Shown piece after piece: positions 34,433 through 41,799 of a stretch of DNA of 64,000 bases (within the stretch, counting starts at the first letter, position 1; every line of letters starts with the position of its first letter). Origin of the DNA: F23-D06 sp045132055 (GTDB lineage Bacteria > Bacteroidota > Bacteroidia > Bacteroidales > WCHB1-69); assembly GCA_045132055.1 (NCBI GenBank), contig JBGURP010000033.1, forward strand, positions 310,001-374,000. The letters run 5' to 3'. The translations under genes were made by a program, and so were the position numbers. The notes beneath the pieces are model-generated. The model saw only the letters and a list, made by a program, of their open reading frames with translations. It made no database searches and was not told the DNA's origin.

Positions 34433-36473
34433 CTCTCGGCTTTCCCCAGAATCTCAGTACCGCAATCTCAGCAAGGAAGCAGAGTAGGGCGAGTATAAGG
34501 AAGTACATCCAGAGAGGTTTGCCGTTGAGTTTGTCGGTGACACTCTTGGCGATGTTCTTGGTGTTGGCGCTGATAACGTCCACATTGTCGCCGGAGGCCT
34601 TGGCCATCTTCTTGAGCTCACTCTCGTCGTAGCAGTTGAGGTCCGACTCCTTGCGGTCCTGGTTGAACGCCAGCGTGCCTATGACCGCGCCGTCCTTGAC
34701 GATGTCGTAAAAGCCGCTCTCCTGCACTTGGTCGTGGAAATACAGGGCTGTTTCGTTGCCCAAACTGCGCTGTTCAGGGATGAACTCGGTCTTGGAGTTG
34801 CGGGCTTTCAAAGTGATGCTGCCGTCACCCGTGGCACTGCGCAAGGGGATGGTCTGCATCCGGTCGGCGCCGATAACGTTGTACAACTTGCCTTGCATGG
34901 CACTCATGATGCCGATGTTGTGCAGGGCGACGAATCCCAAGGCATGCCGATGGGTGTTGCCAAATTCATCGTTCATGGCTACTGCCGACAATATTATCTT
35001 GCCTTTTTCCACAGGGTAAACCGTGAGCAGGGATGCGCCATTCTCCAGCAACATGACTGTTTCGCTGCCCTGGCTGCCGCCGTTGCTGATGTCATAATGT
35101 TGCAGCGTGACGGGCATGTCCAGTTGCTCGTGCTGGTTGTCTAATGCGCCTTTAAAGTAGATGCTCTCAGTGTTGATATGACTGCATTTCAGCTCCTTCT
35201 TGACCAAAGACCCGTATGTGCCGGCTCCGAGGTTGCTCAGGAATTGGTTCCAGCTTTTGTCCATCTCCTTGGCAGGAAGCACTAGCAGGGTTCCGCCGCT
35301 TTTTACGAACTTGGACAGCTCGTCAGCCAAACCTGATGAGAGTTTGGGGACTTCGCTCATCACGGCTACATCGCAGTTCTTCAGCTGCGTGTAGTTGACC
35401 TGCGTGTAAGGCATGGTCTGGTAGTTGAAAACGGAATCTTTGCCGTACAGCGATTGCAGGAAACGGTTGTTTTCCTTGTCCTGAATAGCGATGATGTTGG
35501 TGTTGTCGGTTACGCTGTATGTGAAATACAACTTGTCGTCAAAGGTGATGGGCGCATCTTCGATGACGAGCAAAGCACAATGCGTGCCAGCCTCTTCTAT
35601 GCTGTAGGTCATTCGGCAGTCCATATAGTCGCCGGCCTTGAGGTCGATGGCGGCCATGGCTTTTTGCTTGTCGTTGACATACAGCTTGACCGGCAGCATG
35701 TTCAAGTCTTTGTCACCGTAGTTGTGAATTCTGGCCATCAGGGTTACCTGGTTGCCGACTTTGAAAACCGGAGACAGGAACCAGCAACTGTCAATGCCCA
35801 CGTTGTTGCGTCCTTCTATGGGCATGGGGATGAGAAACGTGTTGTCAGTACTGTCTGTCGGCAACTTGGCTGGATTGAAATTGTTTTTCTGGAAGTCGGA
35901 GATGTAGTAATGTATGACGTTGCTTTTCTGGGCGTTGAGCGCTGTGTTTTGCTCAAAGGCGATGATGTCTTCGAAGGTGCGGCTGTTGGGTGAAATCTGC
36001 ACTTTGTCCAGTAACTCCAGCATCTGGTCGCGGTTCAGGATATGCGACTCCTCGCCAGTGAAATCCTGGGTGGTGAGCACGAAATCGTCGGAGAAATCGA
36101 AGGCGTTGACGATGGATTTGGCGGCATCTATGGCTTCATAAAGCAGGGCGCTGTTTTCGCTGTTGGCCTCCATGGAGTAGGAGTTGTCAAGGAAGACGGT
36201 GATCAGATTGCCGTGTTTGTTCTTTTGTCCTTTGGCGGGAATGAATGGTTGGGCGAAGGCGAGTACAAGCGCGGCGATGCCCAGTATGCGCAACGCCAAT
36301 ACCACCAACTGCTGGATGGTCTGCTCGCGTTTGGTCTTCTTCTTGATATCTTCCAACATCTTCACGTTGGAAAAATACACGGTCTTGTATCGTCTGAAGT
36401 TGAACAGATGGATGATGATCGGTACGAGGATGGCGAAAAGGCCGAAGAGAAGAAGTGGGTTTGTGAAGGCCAT
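34419..36473 (-). CDS. BatA-type membrane protein with von Willebrand A-like domain
   Basis: This 684-residue protein begins with the BatA N-terminal double-membrane module (FTNPLLLFGLFAILVPIIIHLFNFRRYKTVYFSNVKML, second segment about residues 58-76). A VWA-like domain with the MIDAS-type FLDNSYSM follows, then a long periplasmic region, and a final membrane segment (MYFLILALLCFLAEIAVLRFWG). BatA-type proteins are tied to aerotolerance operons, but the usual MoxR and partner genes are absent here. The ATG at 36473 is used instead of an in-frame TTG two codons earlier. Its stop codon lies in a repeat array. Confidence 0.82.
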   Translation of the reverse strand: MAFTNPLLLFGLFAILVPIIIHLFNFRRYKTVYFSNVKMLEDIKKKTKREQTIQQLVVLALRILGIAALVLAFAQPFIPAKGQKNKHGNLITVFLDNSYSMEANSENSALLYEAIDAAKSIVNAFDFSDDFVLTTQDFTGEESHILNRDQMLELLDKVQISPNSRTFEDIIAFEQNTALNAQKSNVIHYYISDFQKNNFNPAKLPTDSTDNTFLIPMPIEGRNNVGIDSCWFLSPVFKVGNQVTLMARIHNYGDKDLNMLPVKLYVNDKQKAMAAIDLKAGDYMDCRMTYSIEEAGTHCALLVIEDAPITFDDKLYFTYSVTDNTNIIAIQDKENNRFLQSLYGKDSVFNYQTMPYTQVNYTQLKNCDVAVMSEVPKLSSGLADELSKFVKSGGTLLVLPAKEMDKSWNQFLSNLGAGTYGSLVKKELKCSHINTESIYFKGALDNQHEQLDMPVTLQHYDISNGGSQGSETVMLLENGASLLTVYPVEKGKIILSAVAMNDEFGNTHRHALGFVALHNIGIMSAMQGKLYNVIGADRMQTIPLRSATGDGSITLKARNSKTEFIPEQRSLGNETALYFHDQVQESGFYDIVKDGAVIGTLAFNQDRKESDLNCYDESELKKMAKASGDNVDVISANTKNIAKSVTDKLNGKPLWMYFLILALLCFLAEIAVLRFWGKPREMRD

Positions 36474-36496
36474 AGTCAATTTCTATAACAGGGCCG

Positions 36497-36504
36497 CAAA
36501 TATA
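36497..36504 (-). promoter_or_regulatory. Minus-7 box (TATATTTG) for the BatA-like gene
   Basis: Minus-strand TAnnTTTG match 23 bases before the start codon. Confidence 0.6.
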
Positions 36505-36553
36505 CAAAAAAAAGAGTATGATGTATCGATCGCGCAGGCACGATTTCCACCTT

Positions 36554-36589
36554 GCGATCCATAAGATCCGTGTGATCCGAGTGATCCGC
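36554..36589. repeat. Nonamer array after the ddh stop
   Basis: Four 9-bp units of the type GTGATCCGA (36572-36580), ending 13 bases from the ddh stop codon. Confidence 0.8.
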
Positions 36590-36602
36590 GGAGAGAATCT
36601 CT

Positions 36603-37463
36603 CTACACCAACGTCCGAATCAGCTGTTCCTCATCGCCGGGGAGCAGGTAGATGGGCGGGATCTCGATCATGGTGAAGGCTCCGTAGTGTTGTTCCTCCT
36701 TCATGCGCATGGCGGCGCGGGCGCACGAGACGAGTACCTGGCCCGTGAGTGCGGGGTTGTTGATCTCCATGTTGAATTCGAAACGTTGGTTGTGGGTCGC
36801 ACCGCTCACACCGGAACGTGTCAGGTTCACGCCGTGTGCCACGTTGTTTAGCACATCAATGGAGGGCACTTGGATAACATGTGTTTCATCGTGGGCGAAG
36901 TAGTCATCCTGCAGCAGAAGTTTTTCCACTGTGGCAAAATCGGCGCCAACCTCCAGTTCCACATAGACCATGCGGCGGTGTATTCCTGTGCCGAGCGGGA
37001 TTGTCATCGAGAGTGCGTCCTTCACGCCGGGGATGGCCTTGGCGGCCACGGTGTGGCCCATGCTGCGCCCGGGGCCGAAGTTGGTGTACGTGATGCCCTT
37101 CGGGGCCAGTGCCAGCAACAGGGCACGCACCACTGAATCTGAGCCCGGATCCCAGCCAGCGGCAATCACGCTGATTGCTTTGTGCTCTTTGGCAGCGGGA
37201 GTCAGACGCTTGCGCAGGTCGAAAATCTGCCCGTGGATGTCAAAACTGTCAACGGTGGAGATGCCCCGTTGGAGGAACTTCTCCGCGAAATCGGGCACTT
37301 GGCGGGTGGGCGTGCAAAGAGCTACCACATCAGCATCGATGTTGTCCAAATTGTCATTATGATGATAAATGCCGGTCAACTGCATGTCGTTAGCGGACAT
37401 TACGGCCTGTTCCACGGCTTTTCCTATGTTTCCGTATCCTAAGATGGCGATTTTTGTTTGCAT
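36603..37463 (-). CDS. ddh: meso-Diaminopimelate D-dehydrogenase
   Basis: This 286-residue NADPH-dependent enzyme makes meso-diaminopimelate in one step from tetrahydrodipicolinate, feeding lysine and peptidoglycan synthesis. The Rossmann start ILGYGNIGKAVE and the family blocks AAGWDPGSDS, FGPGRSMGHTVA, GTGIHRRMVYVE, HDETHV, GVSGATHNQRFEF and INNPALTGQVLVS are intact. The usual start is near the ATG at 37463; an in-frame TTG lies two codons upstream. The gene lies 18 bases after the RlmI-like gene. Confidence 0.94.
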   Translation of the reverse strand: MQTKIAILGYGNIGKAVEQAVMSANDMQLTGIYHHNDNLDNIDADVVALCTPTRQVPDFAEKFLQRGISTVDSFDIHGQIFDLRKRLTPAAKEHKAISVIAAGWDPGSDSVVRALLLALAPKGITYTNFGPGRSMGHTVAAKAIPGVKDALSMTIPLGTGIHRRMVYVELEVGADFATVEKLLLQDDYFAHDETHVIQVPSIDVLNNVAHGVNLTRSGVSGATHNQRFEFNMEINNPALTGQVLVSCARAAMRMKEEQHYGAFTMIEIPPIYLLPGDEEQLIRTLV

Positions 37464-37481
37464 ATTCAAATATTTTTTGAT

Positions 37482-38675
37482 TTAAAAATTCATTTCTGTT
37501 ATTTCCACGGCCAATCCTTTCAAATATTCACCTTCGGGATGATAAATGTTGATGGGGTGGTCGAGGGCGTGCTGCATGCGGTGGACGATGCGCGCGTTCT
37601 TGTGCTCCATGGCGGCCGCCGAGAAAACGATGGTCTTGAAATCGTCTTGGCTGATGGCCTGCGAGCACGAGAAGGTGAAGAGCAGACCTCCAGGGGTCAG
37701 CTTCCGCATGGCTTGGCGGTTGATGTTGCGGTATCCTTTGATGCCCTGCTCCTTCACGCGGTGGTGCTTGGCGAAGGCTGGCGGGTCAAGCACGATGAGG
37801 TCGTAGCTGTGGTCGGGCGTGTTGTCCAGGAATTTGAACACATCTTCGCAATAGGCGGCATGGCGGCTGGCAGCCTCCTCGCCCAAAAGGGCAATGTTCT
37901 GCTCAGTCAGCTCGATGGCCTTGCGCGAGATATCCACGGAATCCACGTGCGTGGCGCCGCCGCGCAGTGCGTAGGCGGAGAACCCGCCCGAGTAACAGAA
38001 CATGTTGAGCACACGGCAATTCTTAGCCAGCTGGCCCACGAGGGCGCGACTGTCGCGCTGATCCAAGAAGAAGCCCGTCTTCTGCCCGCCCGGGATGTCG
38101 ATTTGGAATGGTATCCCGTTCTCTTTGCCGATAATGGGCGTTAACTCACCATAGAACAGGCCGTCTTCGCTAGGATTGTCGGCGGTCTCCGACAGGGTGA
38201 GACTGCTTTTGTTGTAGATGGATTTGAGATCGGGAAGAAGTTCTCTAAGTATCTGTACGAATGTGTCTTTCAGCAGATACATGCCGTAGGAGTGAAACTG
38301 TAACACGGCGTTGCCATCATATACATCGATGATGAGGCCTGGTAGCCTATCACCTTCGCCGTTCACGAGTCGGTACATGTTGGTGTCCGGGTTCCTGATA
38401 AGTCCGATGCGCTGGCGGTATTGTAGCGCACTGACGAACTTCTGTCTCCAAAACCCATAGTCGGGCAACTGTTGGACGAAACTGAAAACGCGAACCGCAA
38501 TGGAACTATCGTGAAAATGCCCCATCGCCAGAAACTGTCCGCTATGGTCGCAAACCTCCACCATGTCGCCGCTGGCAATACCACGGTCCATCTTGGCCAC
38601 CGCCCCGGAGAATACCCACGGGTGATAGCGGAGGAGAGACTTCTCTTTGCCCTTATGTAACGTTATTTTTTTCAT
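37482..38675 (-). CDS. RlmI-like 23S rRNA (cytosine-C5) methyltransferase
   Basis: This 397-residue class I SAM-dependent methyltransferase has an N-terminal PUA-like domain (KEKSLLRYHPWVFSGAVAKM ... GDMVEVCDHSGQFLAMG), an EEHUD-like middle region and a Rossmann domain with FLDQRDSR, VLNMFCYSGGFSAYAL, and the catalytic DPPAFAKH. This matches RlmI, which makes m5C1962 in 23S rRNA. It is probably co-transcribed with ddh. The upstream gap is almost wholly a heptamer array. Confidence 0.88.
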   Translation of the reverse strand: MKKITLHKGKEKSLLRYHPWVFSGAVAKMDRGIASGDMVEVCDHSGQFLAMGHFHDSSIAVRVFSFVQQLPDYGFWRQKFVSALQYRQRIGLIRNPDTNMYRLVNGEGDRLPGLIIDVYDGNAVLQFHSYGMYLLKDTFVQILRELLPDLKSIYNKSSLTLSETADNPSEDGLFYGELTPIIGKENGIPFQIDIPGGQKTGFFLDQRDSRALVGQLAKNCRVLNMFCYSGGFSAYALRGGATHVDSVDISRKAIELTEQNIALLGEEAASRHAAYCEDVFKFLDNTPDHSYDLIVLDPPAFAKHHRVKEQGIKGYRNINRQAMRKLTPGGLLFTFSCSQAISQDDFKTIVFSAAAMEHKNARIVHRMQHALDHPINIYHPEGEYLKGLAVEITEMNF

Positions 38676-38690
38676 CAAAAGAGTTTCTTT

Positions 38691-38753
38691 AATTGAAAAT
38701 TGAGAATTAAAGATTAAATAAATCTCTCATCTCTAATCTCTAATCTTTCATTT
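38691..38753. repeat. Nine-unit heptamer array crossing the DUF1846 stop codon
   Basis: Consecutive 7-bp units such as AATTGAG (38698-38704) and CTAATCT (38733-38739 and 38740-38746). The unit at 38747-38753 contains the complement of the TGA stop (38748-38750). The array occupies most of the gap up to the RlmI-like start at 38675. Confidence 0.88.
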
Positions 38754-40208
38754 CCTCACTGGCTCGCACGTAAGTCCAATCCCTAACTTCTTGAAAATCT
38801 TGTGATCTACTTCGCTGAGCATGACGGTGGTGTGGGCTTGGCAACCGTTCAGTTGCGGCAGGCATTCGAGGGCCTTACGACAGTTTTCGTCGTTGAGACT
38901 CAGCATGGATAAGGCCACCAGCACTTCGTCCGTGTGCAATCGCGGGTTGCGGCCGTGCAGGAGGTTGACTTTCGTCTGCTGGATGGGCTCGATCATCTCC
39001 TGCGGGATGAGCTTCACGTCATGGTCAATGCCGGCCAGGTATTTGGTGGCATTAAGCAGGAGCGCGGCGCTGGGACCGAGCAGGGGAGTAGTCTTGGCGG
39101 TGATGATGGTGCCGTCGGCCAGCTCGATGGCGGATGAGGCTACGCCAGTCTCCTCTTTGCGCTTGCGGGCGGCGATGATGGGTTTGCGGTTCTCCGCCGT
39201 GACTTGCGCCCGCTTGAGCAGCAACGAAATCTTGTTCACTTCCTCTTCGGTGGATTTGCCGTTAACTACATTGCATAAAGCTGTGAAATAACGGCGGATG
39301 ATTTCGTCTTTGGAGGCCTCGCAGCATATCTCATCATCCGAAATGCAGTATCCGGCCATGTTGACGCCCATGTCAGTGGGCGATTTGTATGGGTTTTCCC
39401 CGTAGATGCCTTCGAAAATGGCATTCAGGACGGGGAAGATTTCAATGTCGCGGTTGTAGTTGACGGCCATGTTGCCGTAGGCTTCCAGATGGAAGGGGTC
39501 GATCATGTTCACGTCGTCCAAATCTGCGGTGGCGGCTTCGTAGGCAATGTTCACGGGATGTTTTAGCGACAGGTTCCAGATGGGAAAGGTCTCGAACTTG
39601 GCATAGCCGGCCTTGACGCCCCGCTGGTTTTCTTGATACAGCTGACTCAGGCACACGGCCATCTTGCCGCTGCCGGGTCCCGGGGCTGTCACCACCACTA
39701 ACGGACGGGTGGTCTTGACGTATTCGTTGCGCCCGAATCCGTCGGGAGAGTCGATAAGATCGACATTGGTGGGGTATCCTTCAATGAGGTAATGATAATA
39801 GACATCAATGCCCAGTCGCTCCAGCCGTTCGCGATACGCCATCGCGCTGGCCTGCCCGTTGTAGTGGGTGATGACCACACCGCTGACCATGAACCCGCGT
39901 CCGATGAAGATGTCGCGCAGACGCAACACGTCCTCGTCGTATGTGATGCCCAGGTCGCCGCGGATTTTGTTTTTCTCGATATCCACGGCACTGATGACGA
40001 TGATGATTTCCGCATCGTCCTGCAGTTGTGTAAGCATGCGCAACTTGCTGTCGGGCTGGAATCCAGGCAAAACGCGGCTCGCGTGGAAGTCGTCATACAA
40101 CTTCCCGCCGAATTCCAGATAAAGCTTGTGGCCGAATTGAGCGATGCGCTCCTTGATGTGTTCTGATTGGATTTTCAGATACTTCCCGTTATCAAAACCT
40201 ACTTTCAT
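38748..40208 (-). CDS. DUF1846 domain-containing protein
   Basis: This 486-residue protein matches the DUF1846 family, found in many anaerobes and structurally related to P-loop proteins. Recognisable stretches are VGFDNGKYLKIQSEHI at the start, LVVVTAPGPGSGKMAVCLSQLY (P-loop-like, about residues 170-190), VNMAGYCISDDE and ARKRKEETGVASSAIEL. A nucleotide-dependent role is inferred from the P-loop-like segment; the reaction is unknown. The ATG at 40208 is preferred over an upstream in-frame start that crosses the promoter. Confidence 0.85.
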   Translation of the reverse strand: MKVGFDNGKYLKIQSEHIKERIAQFGHKLYLEFGGKLYDDFHASRVLPGFQPDSKLRMLTQLQDDAEIIIVISAVDIEKNKIRGDLGITYDEDVLRLRDIFIGRGFMVSGVVITHYNGQASAMAYRERLERLGIDVYYHYLIEGYPTNVDLIDSPDGFGRNEYVKTTRPLVVVTAPGPGSGKMAVCLSQLYQENQRGVKAGYAKFETFPIWNLSLKHPVNIAYEAATADLDDVNMIDPFHLEAYGNMAVNYNRDIEIFPVLNAIFEGIYGENPYKSPTDMGVNMAGYCISDDEICCEASKDEIIRRYFTALCNVVNGKSTEEEVNKISLLLKRAQVTAENRKPIIAARKRKEETGVASSAIELADGTIITAKTTPLLGPSAALLLNATKYLAGIDHDVKLIPQEMIEPIQQTKVNLLHGRNPRLHTDEVLVALSMLSLNDENCRKALECLPQLNGCQAHTTVMLSEVDHKIFKKLGIGLTCEPVRK

Positions 40209-40232
40209 ATTAGCAATGTTTAATACGGGGTG

Positions 40233-40240
40233 CAAATATA
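40233..40240 (-). promoter_or_regulatory. Minus-7 box (TATATTTG) for DUF1846
   Basis: Minus-strand TAnnTTTG match 24 bases before the start; it is divergent from the kal promoter. Confidence 0.6.
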
Positions 40241-40283
40241 AATTTTTTTCTTTTTCACAAAAGACTTTTTCTTAATTTTGTTG

Positions 40284-40291
40284 TACTTTTG
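40284..40291 (+). promoter_or_regulatory. Minus-7 box (TACTTTTG) for kal-kce
   Basis: Plus-strand TAnnTTTG match 42 bases before the kal ATG. Confidence 0.6.
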
Positions 40292-40333
40292 CAACCGCAG
40301 AAAATTTTTGATAATCTTTAAAATATTTTTTCT

Positions 40334-40726
40334 ATGGAAGAAAAGAAAACTTCAATGATCAGACTTAGAATGAGCTCTCAGGACGCTCATTATGGTGGAA
40401 ATTTGGTTGACGGTGCACACATGCTGGCCCTGTTCGGCGATGTGGCCACGGAACTGTTAATTATGCAAGATGGCGACGAAGGCCTCTTCTGTGCATACGA
40501 CAATGTGGAATTCCTTGCACCTGTTTATGCCGGCGACTATATCGAGGCTGTGGGTGAAATCACCCATGTGGGCAACACCTCCCGCAAGATGGTTTTCGAA
40601 GCCCGCAAGATCATTGCCCCGCGTCCGGACATCAGCCCTTCCGCTGCCGATGTACTGGAAGAACCCATCGTGGTTTGCCGCGCCTCCGGCACTTGTGTAA
40701 CGCCGAAGCAATGCCAGAGGAAGTAG
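40334..40726 (+). CDS. kal: 3-Aminobutyryl-CoA ammonia-lyase
   Basis: This 130-residue hotdog-fold protein matches Kal of the lysine fermentation pathway, which removes ammonia from 3-aminobutyryl-CoA to give crotonyl-CoA. Family features are RLRMSSQDAHYGGNLVDGAHML near the start, then DVATELLI and VEFLAPVYAGDYIEAVGEI. It is followed by kce, the preceding step of the same pathway, which supports the assignment. The other pathway genes (aminomutases, kdd) are not in the window. Confidence 0.9.
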   Translation: MEEKKTSMIRLRMSSQDAHYGGNLVDGAHMLALFGDVATELLIMQDGDEGLFCAYDNVEFLAPVYAGDYIEAVGEITHVGNTSRKMVFEARKIIAPRPDISPSAADVLEEPIVVCRASGTCVTPKQCQRK

Positions 40727-40824
40727 TTGAGAGTTGAGAGATTAGAGATGAGAGATAATAGTTATCCTCCTCTCCTCTTATCCTCCTTTCCTCATTCACC
40801 CTTTTTACCCCATTTACCAACTAA
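40721..40824. repeat. Heptamer then nonamer array from the kal stop to kce
   Basis: Units of 7 bp run from 40721 (AAGTAGT, containing the kal TAG stop) to about 40797, for example TGAGAGA at 40735-40741 and 40749-40755. Units of 9 bp follow (ACCCTTTTT, ACCCCATTT). The array fills the kal-kce gap except for the last 11 bases. Confidence 0.85.
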
Positions 40825-40835
40825 ACTAGATAATT

Positions 40836-41663
40836 ATGGAAAAACTGATAATTACCGCCGCTATTTGCGGTGCTGAAGTTACGAAAGAACAGAATCCTGC
40901 TGTGCCTTATACAGTGGAGGAGATTGTAAAGGAAGCCAAATCCGCCGTAGATGCCGGTGCTGCCATCGTGCACCTGCACGTGCGTGAGGACGACGGCACG
41001 CCCACGCAGAGCCGCGACCGCTTCCAGGAGTGCGAGACCGCCATTTACAAGGCTTGCCCGAATGTTATCCTCATTCCGTCCACTGGCGGTGCCGTGGGCA
41101 TGACTCCGGAGGAGCGTCTCCAATCCACAGACACCACGCCCGTGCCGGAGATGGCCACGCTGGACTGTGGTACTTGCAACTTCGGCGACGAGATTTTCGA
41201 CAACACCATGCCGACCATGCGTGCTTTTGGCAAGCGCATGATGGAGCGTGGCATCAAGCCCGAGTACGAGTGCTTTGAGATGGGCCACTTGGATACCATC
41301 CTGACCATGGCCCGCAAAGGCCAGGTGCCCGGAGCTCCCATGCAGTTCAACTTCGTGTTGGGCGTGCCTGGCTGTACGCCTGCCACGGTGGACAATCTCT
41401 GTTGGCTCGTGAAGAACATCCCTGCCGGTTCCACGTGGACCAGCACGGGCATTGGTCGCCATGCATTCACGCTGGCTGCTCCCACCATCGTGATGGGCGG
41501 CAACGTGCGCGTGGGCTTCGAAGACAACCTCTACCTTGAAAGAGGTGTGTTGGCCAAGTCCAACGGCGAGCTTGTGGACAAGGTCGTCCGCATGGCCAAG
41601 TTGCTCGGCCGCGAGGTAGCCACCTCCGACGAGGCAAGAGTCATCCTCGGCCTGAAGAAGTAA
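40836..41663 (+). CDS. kce: 3-Keto-5-aminohexanoate cleavage enzyme
   Basis: This 275-residue TIM-barrel protein (DUF849/BKACE family) cleaves 3-keto-5-aminohexanoate with acetyl-CoA to give 3-aminobutyryl-CoA and acetoacetate in lysine fermentation. The zinc-binding IVHLHVREDDG (two His) and the conserved ITAAICGAEVTKEQNPAVPYT opening are present, with VRVGFEDNLY near the end. The length is typical. It is co-transcribed with kal across a repeat-filled gap and ends at a clear terminator. Confidence 0.93.
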   Translation: MEKLIITAAICGAEVTKEQNPAVPYTVEEIVKEAKSAVDAGAAIVHLHVREDDGTPTQSRDRFQECETAIYKACPNVILIPSTGGAVGMTPEERLQSTDTTPVPEMATLDCGTCNFGDEIFDNTMPTMRAFGKRMMERGIKPEYECFEMGHLDTILTMARKGQVPGAPMQFNFVLGVPGCTPATVDNLCWLVKNIPAGSTWTSTGIGRHAFTLAAPTIVMGGNVRVGFEDNLYLERGVLAKSNGELVDKVVRMAKLLGREVATSDEARVILGLKK

Positions 41664-41683
41664 TCAGGTCTTTATTTGAAACG

Positions 41684-41713
41684 AAAAAAGCCACCTTTTG
41701 GTGGCTTTTTTTT
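41684..41713. terminator. Terminator after kce
   Basis: AAAAAAGCCACC pairs with GGTGGCTTTTTT around a TTTT loop; it can work in both directions toward the convergent thioredoxin-fold gene. Confidence 0.92.
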
Positions 41714-41731
41714 ATTTTACGCTTTGCACCA

Positions 41732-41754
41732 TTCCGCCAGCTTTGCTGGCGGAA
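41732..41754. repeat. Palindrome TTCCGCCAGC-N3-GCTGGCGGAA
   Basis: A perfect 10-bp inverted repeat with a TTT loop between two convergent genes that already have a terminator. There is no T-tract beside it, so it looks like a repeat element rather than a second terminator. Confidence 0.65.
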
Positions 41755-41799
41755 CCTCCAACGTTAACCATGTAACTCTGCTTGTTGCGGAATCCCCAA

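Noticed and set aside
41732..41754. Second terminator after kce
   Set aside because: It has no T-tract on either side, and a full terminator lies at 41684-41713.
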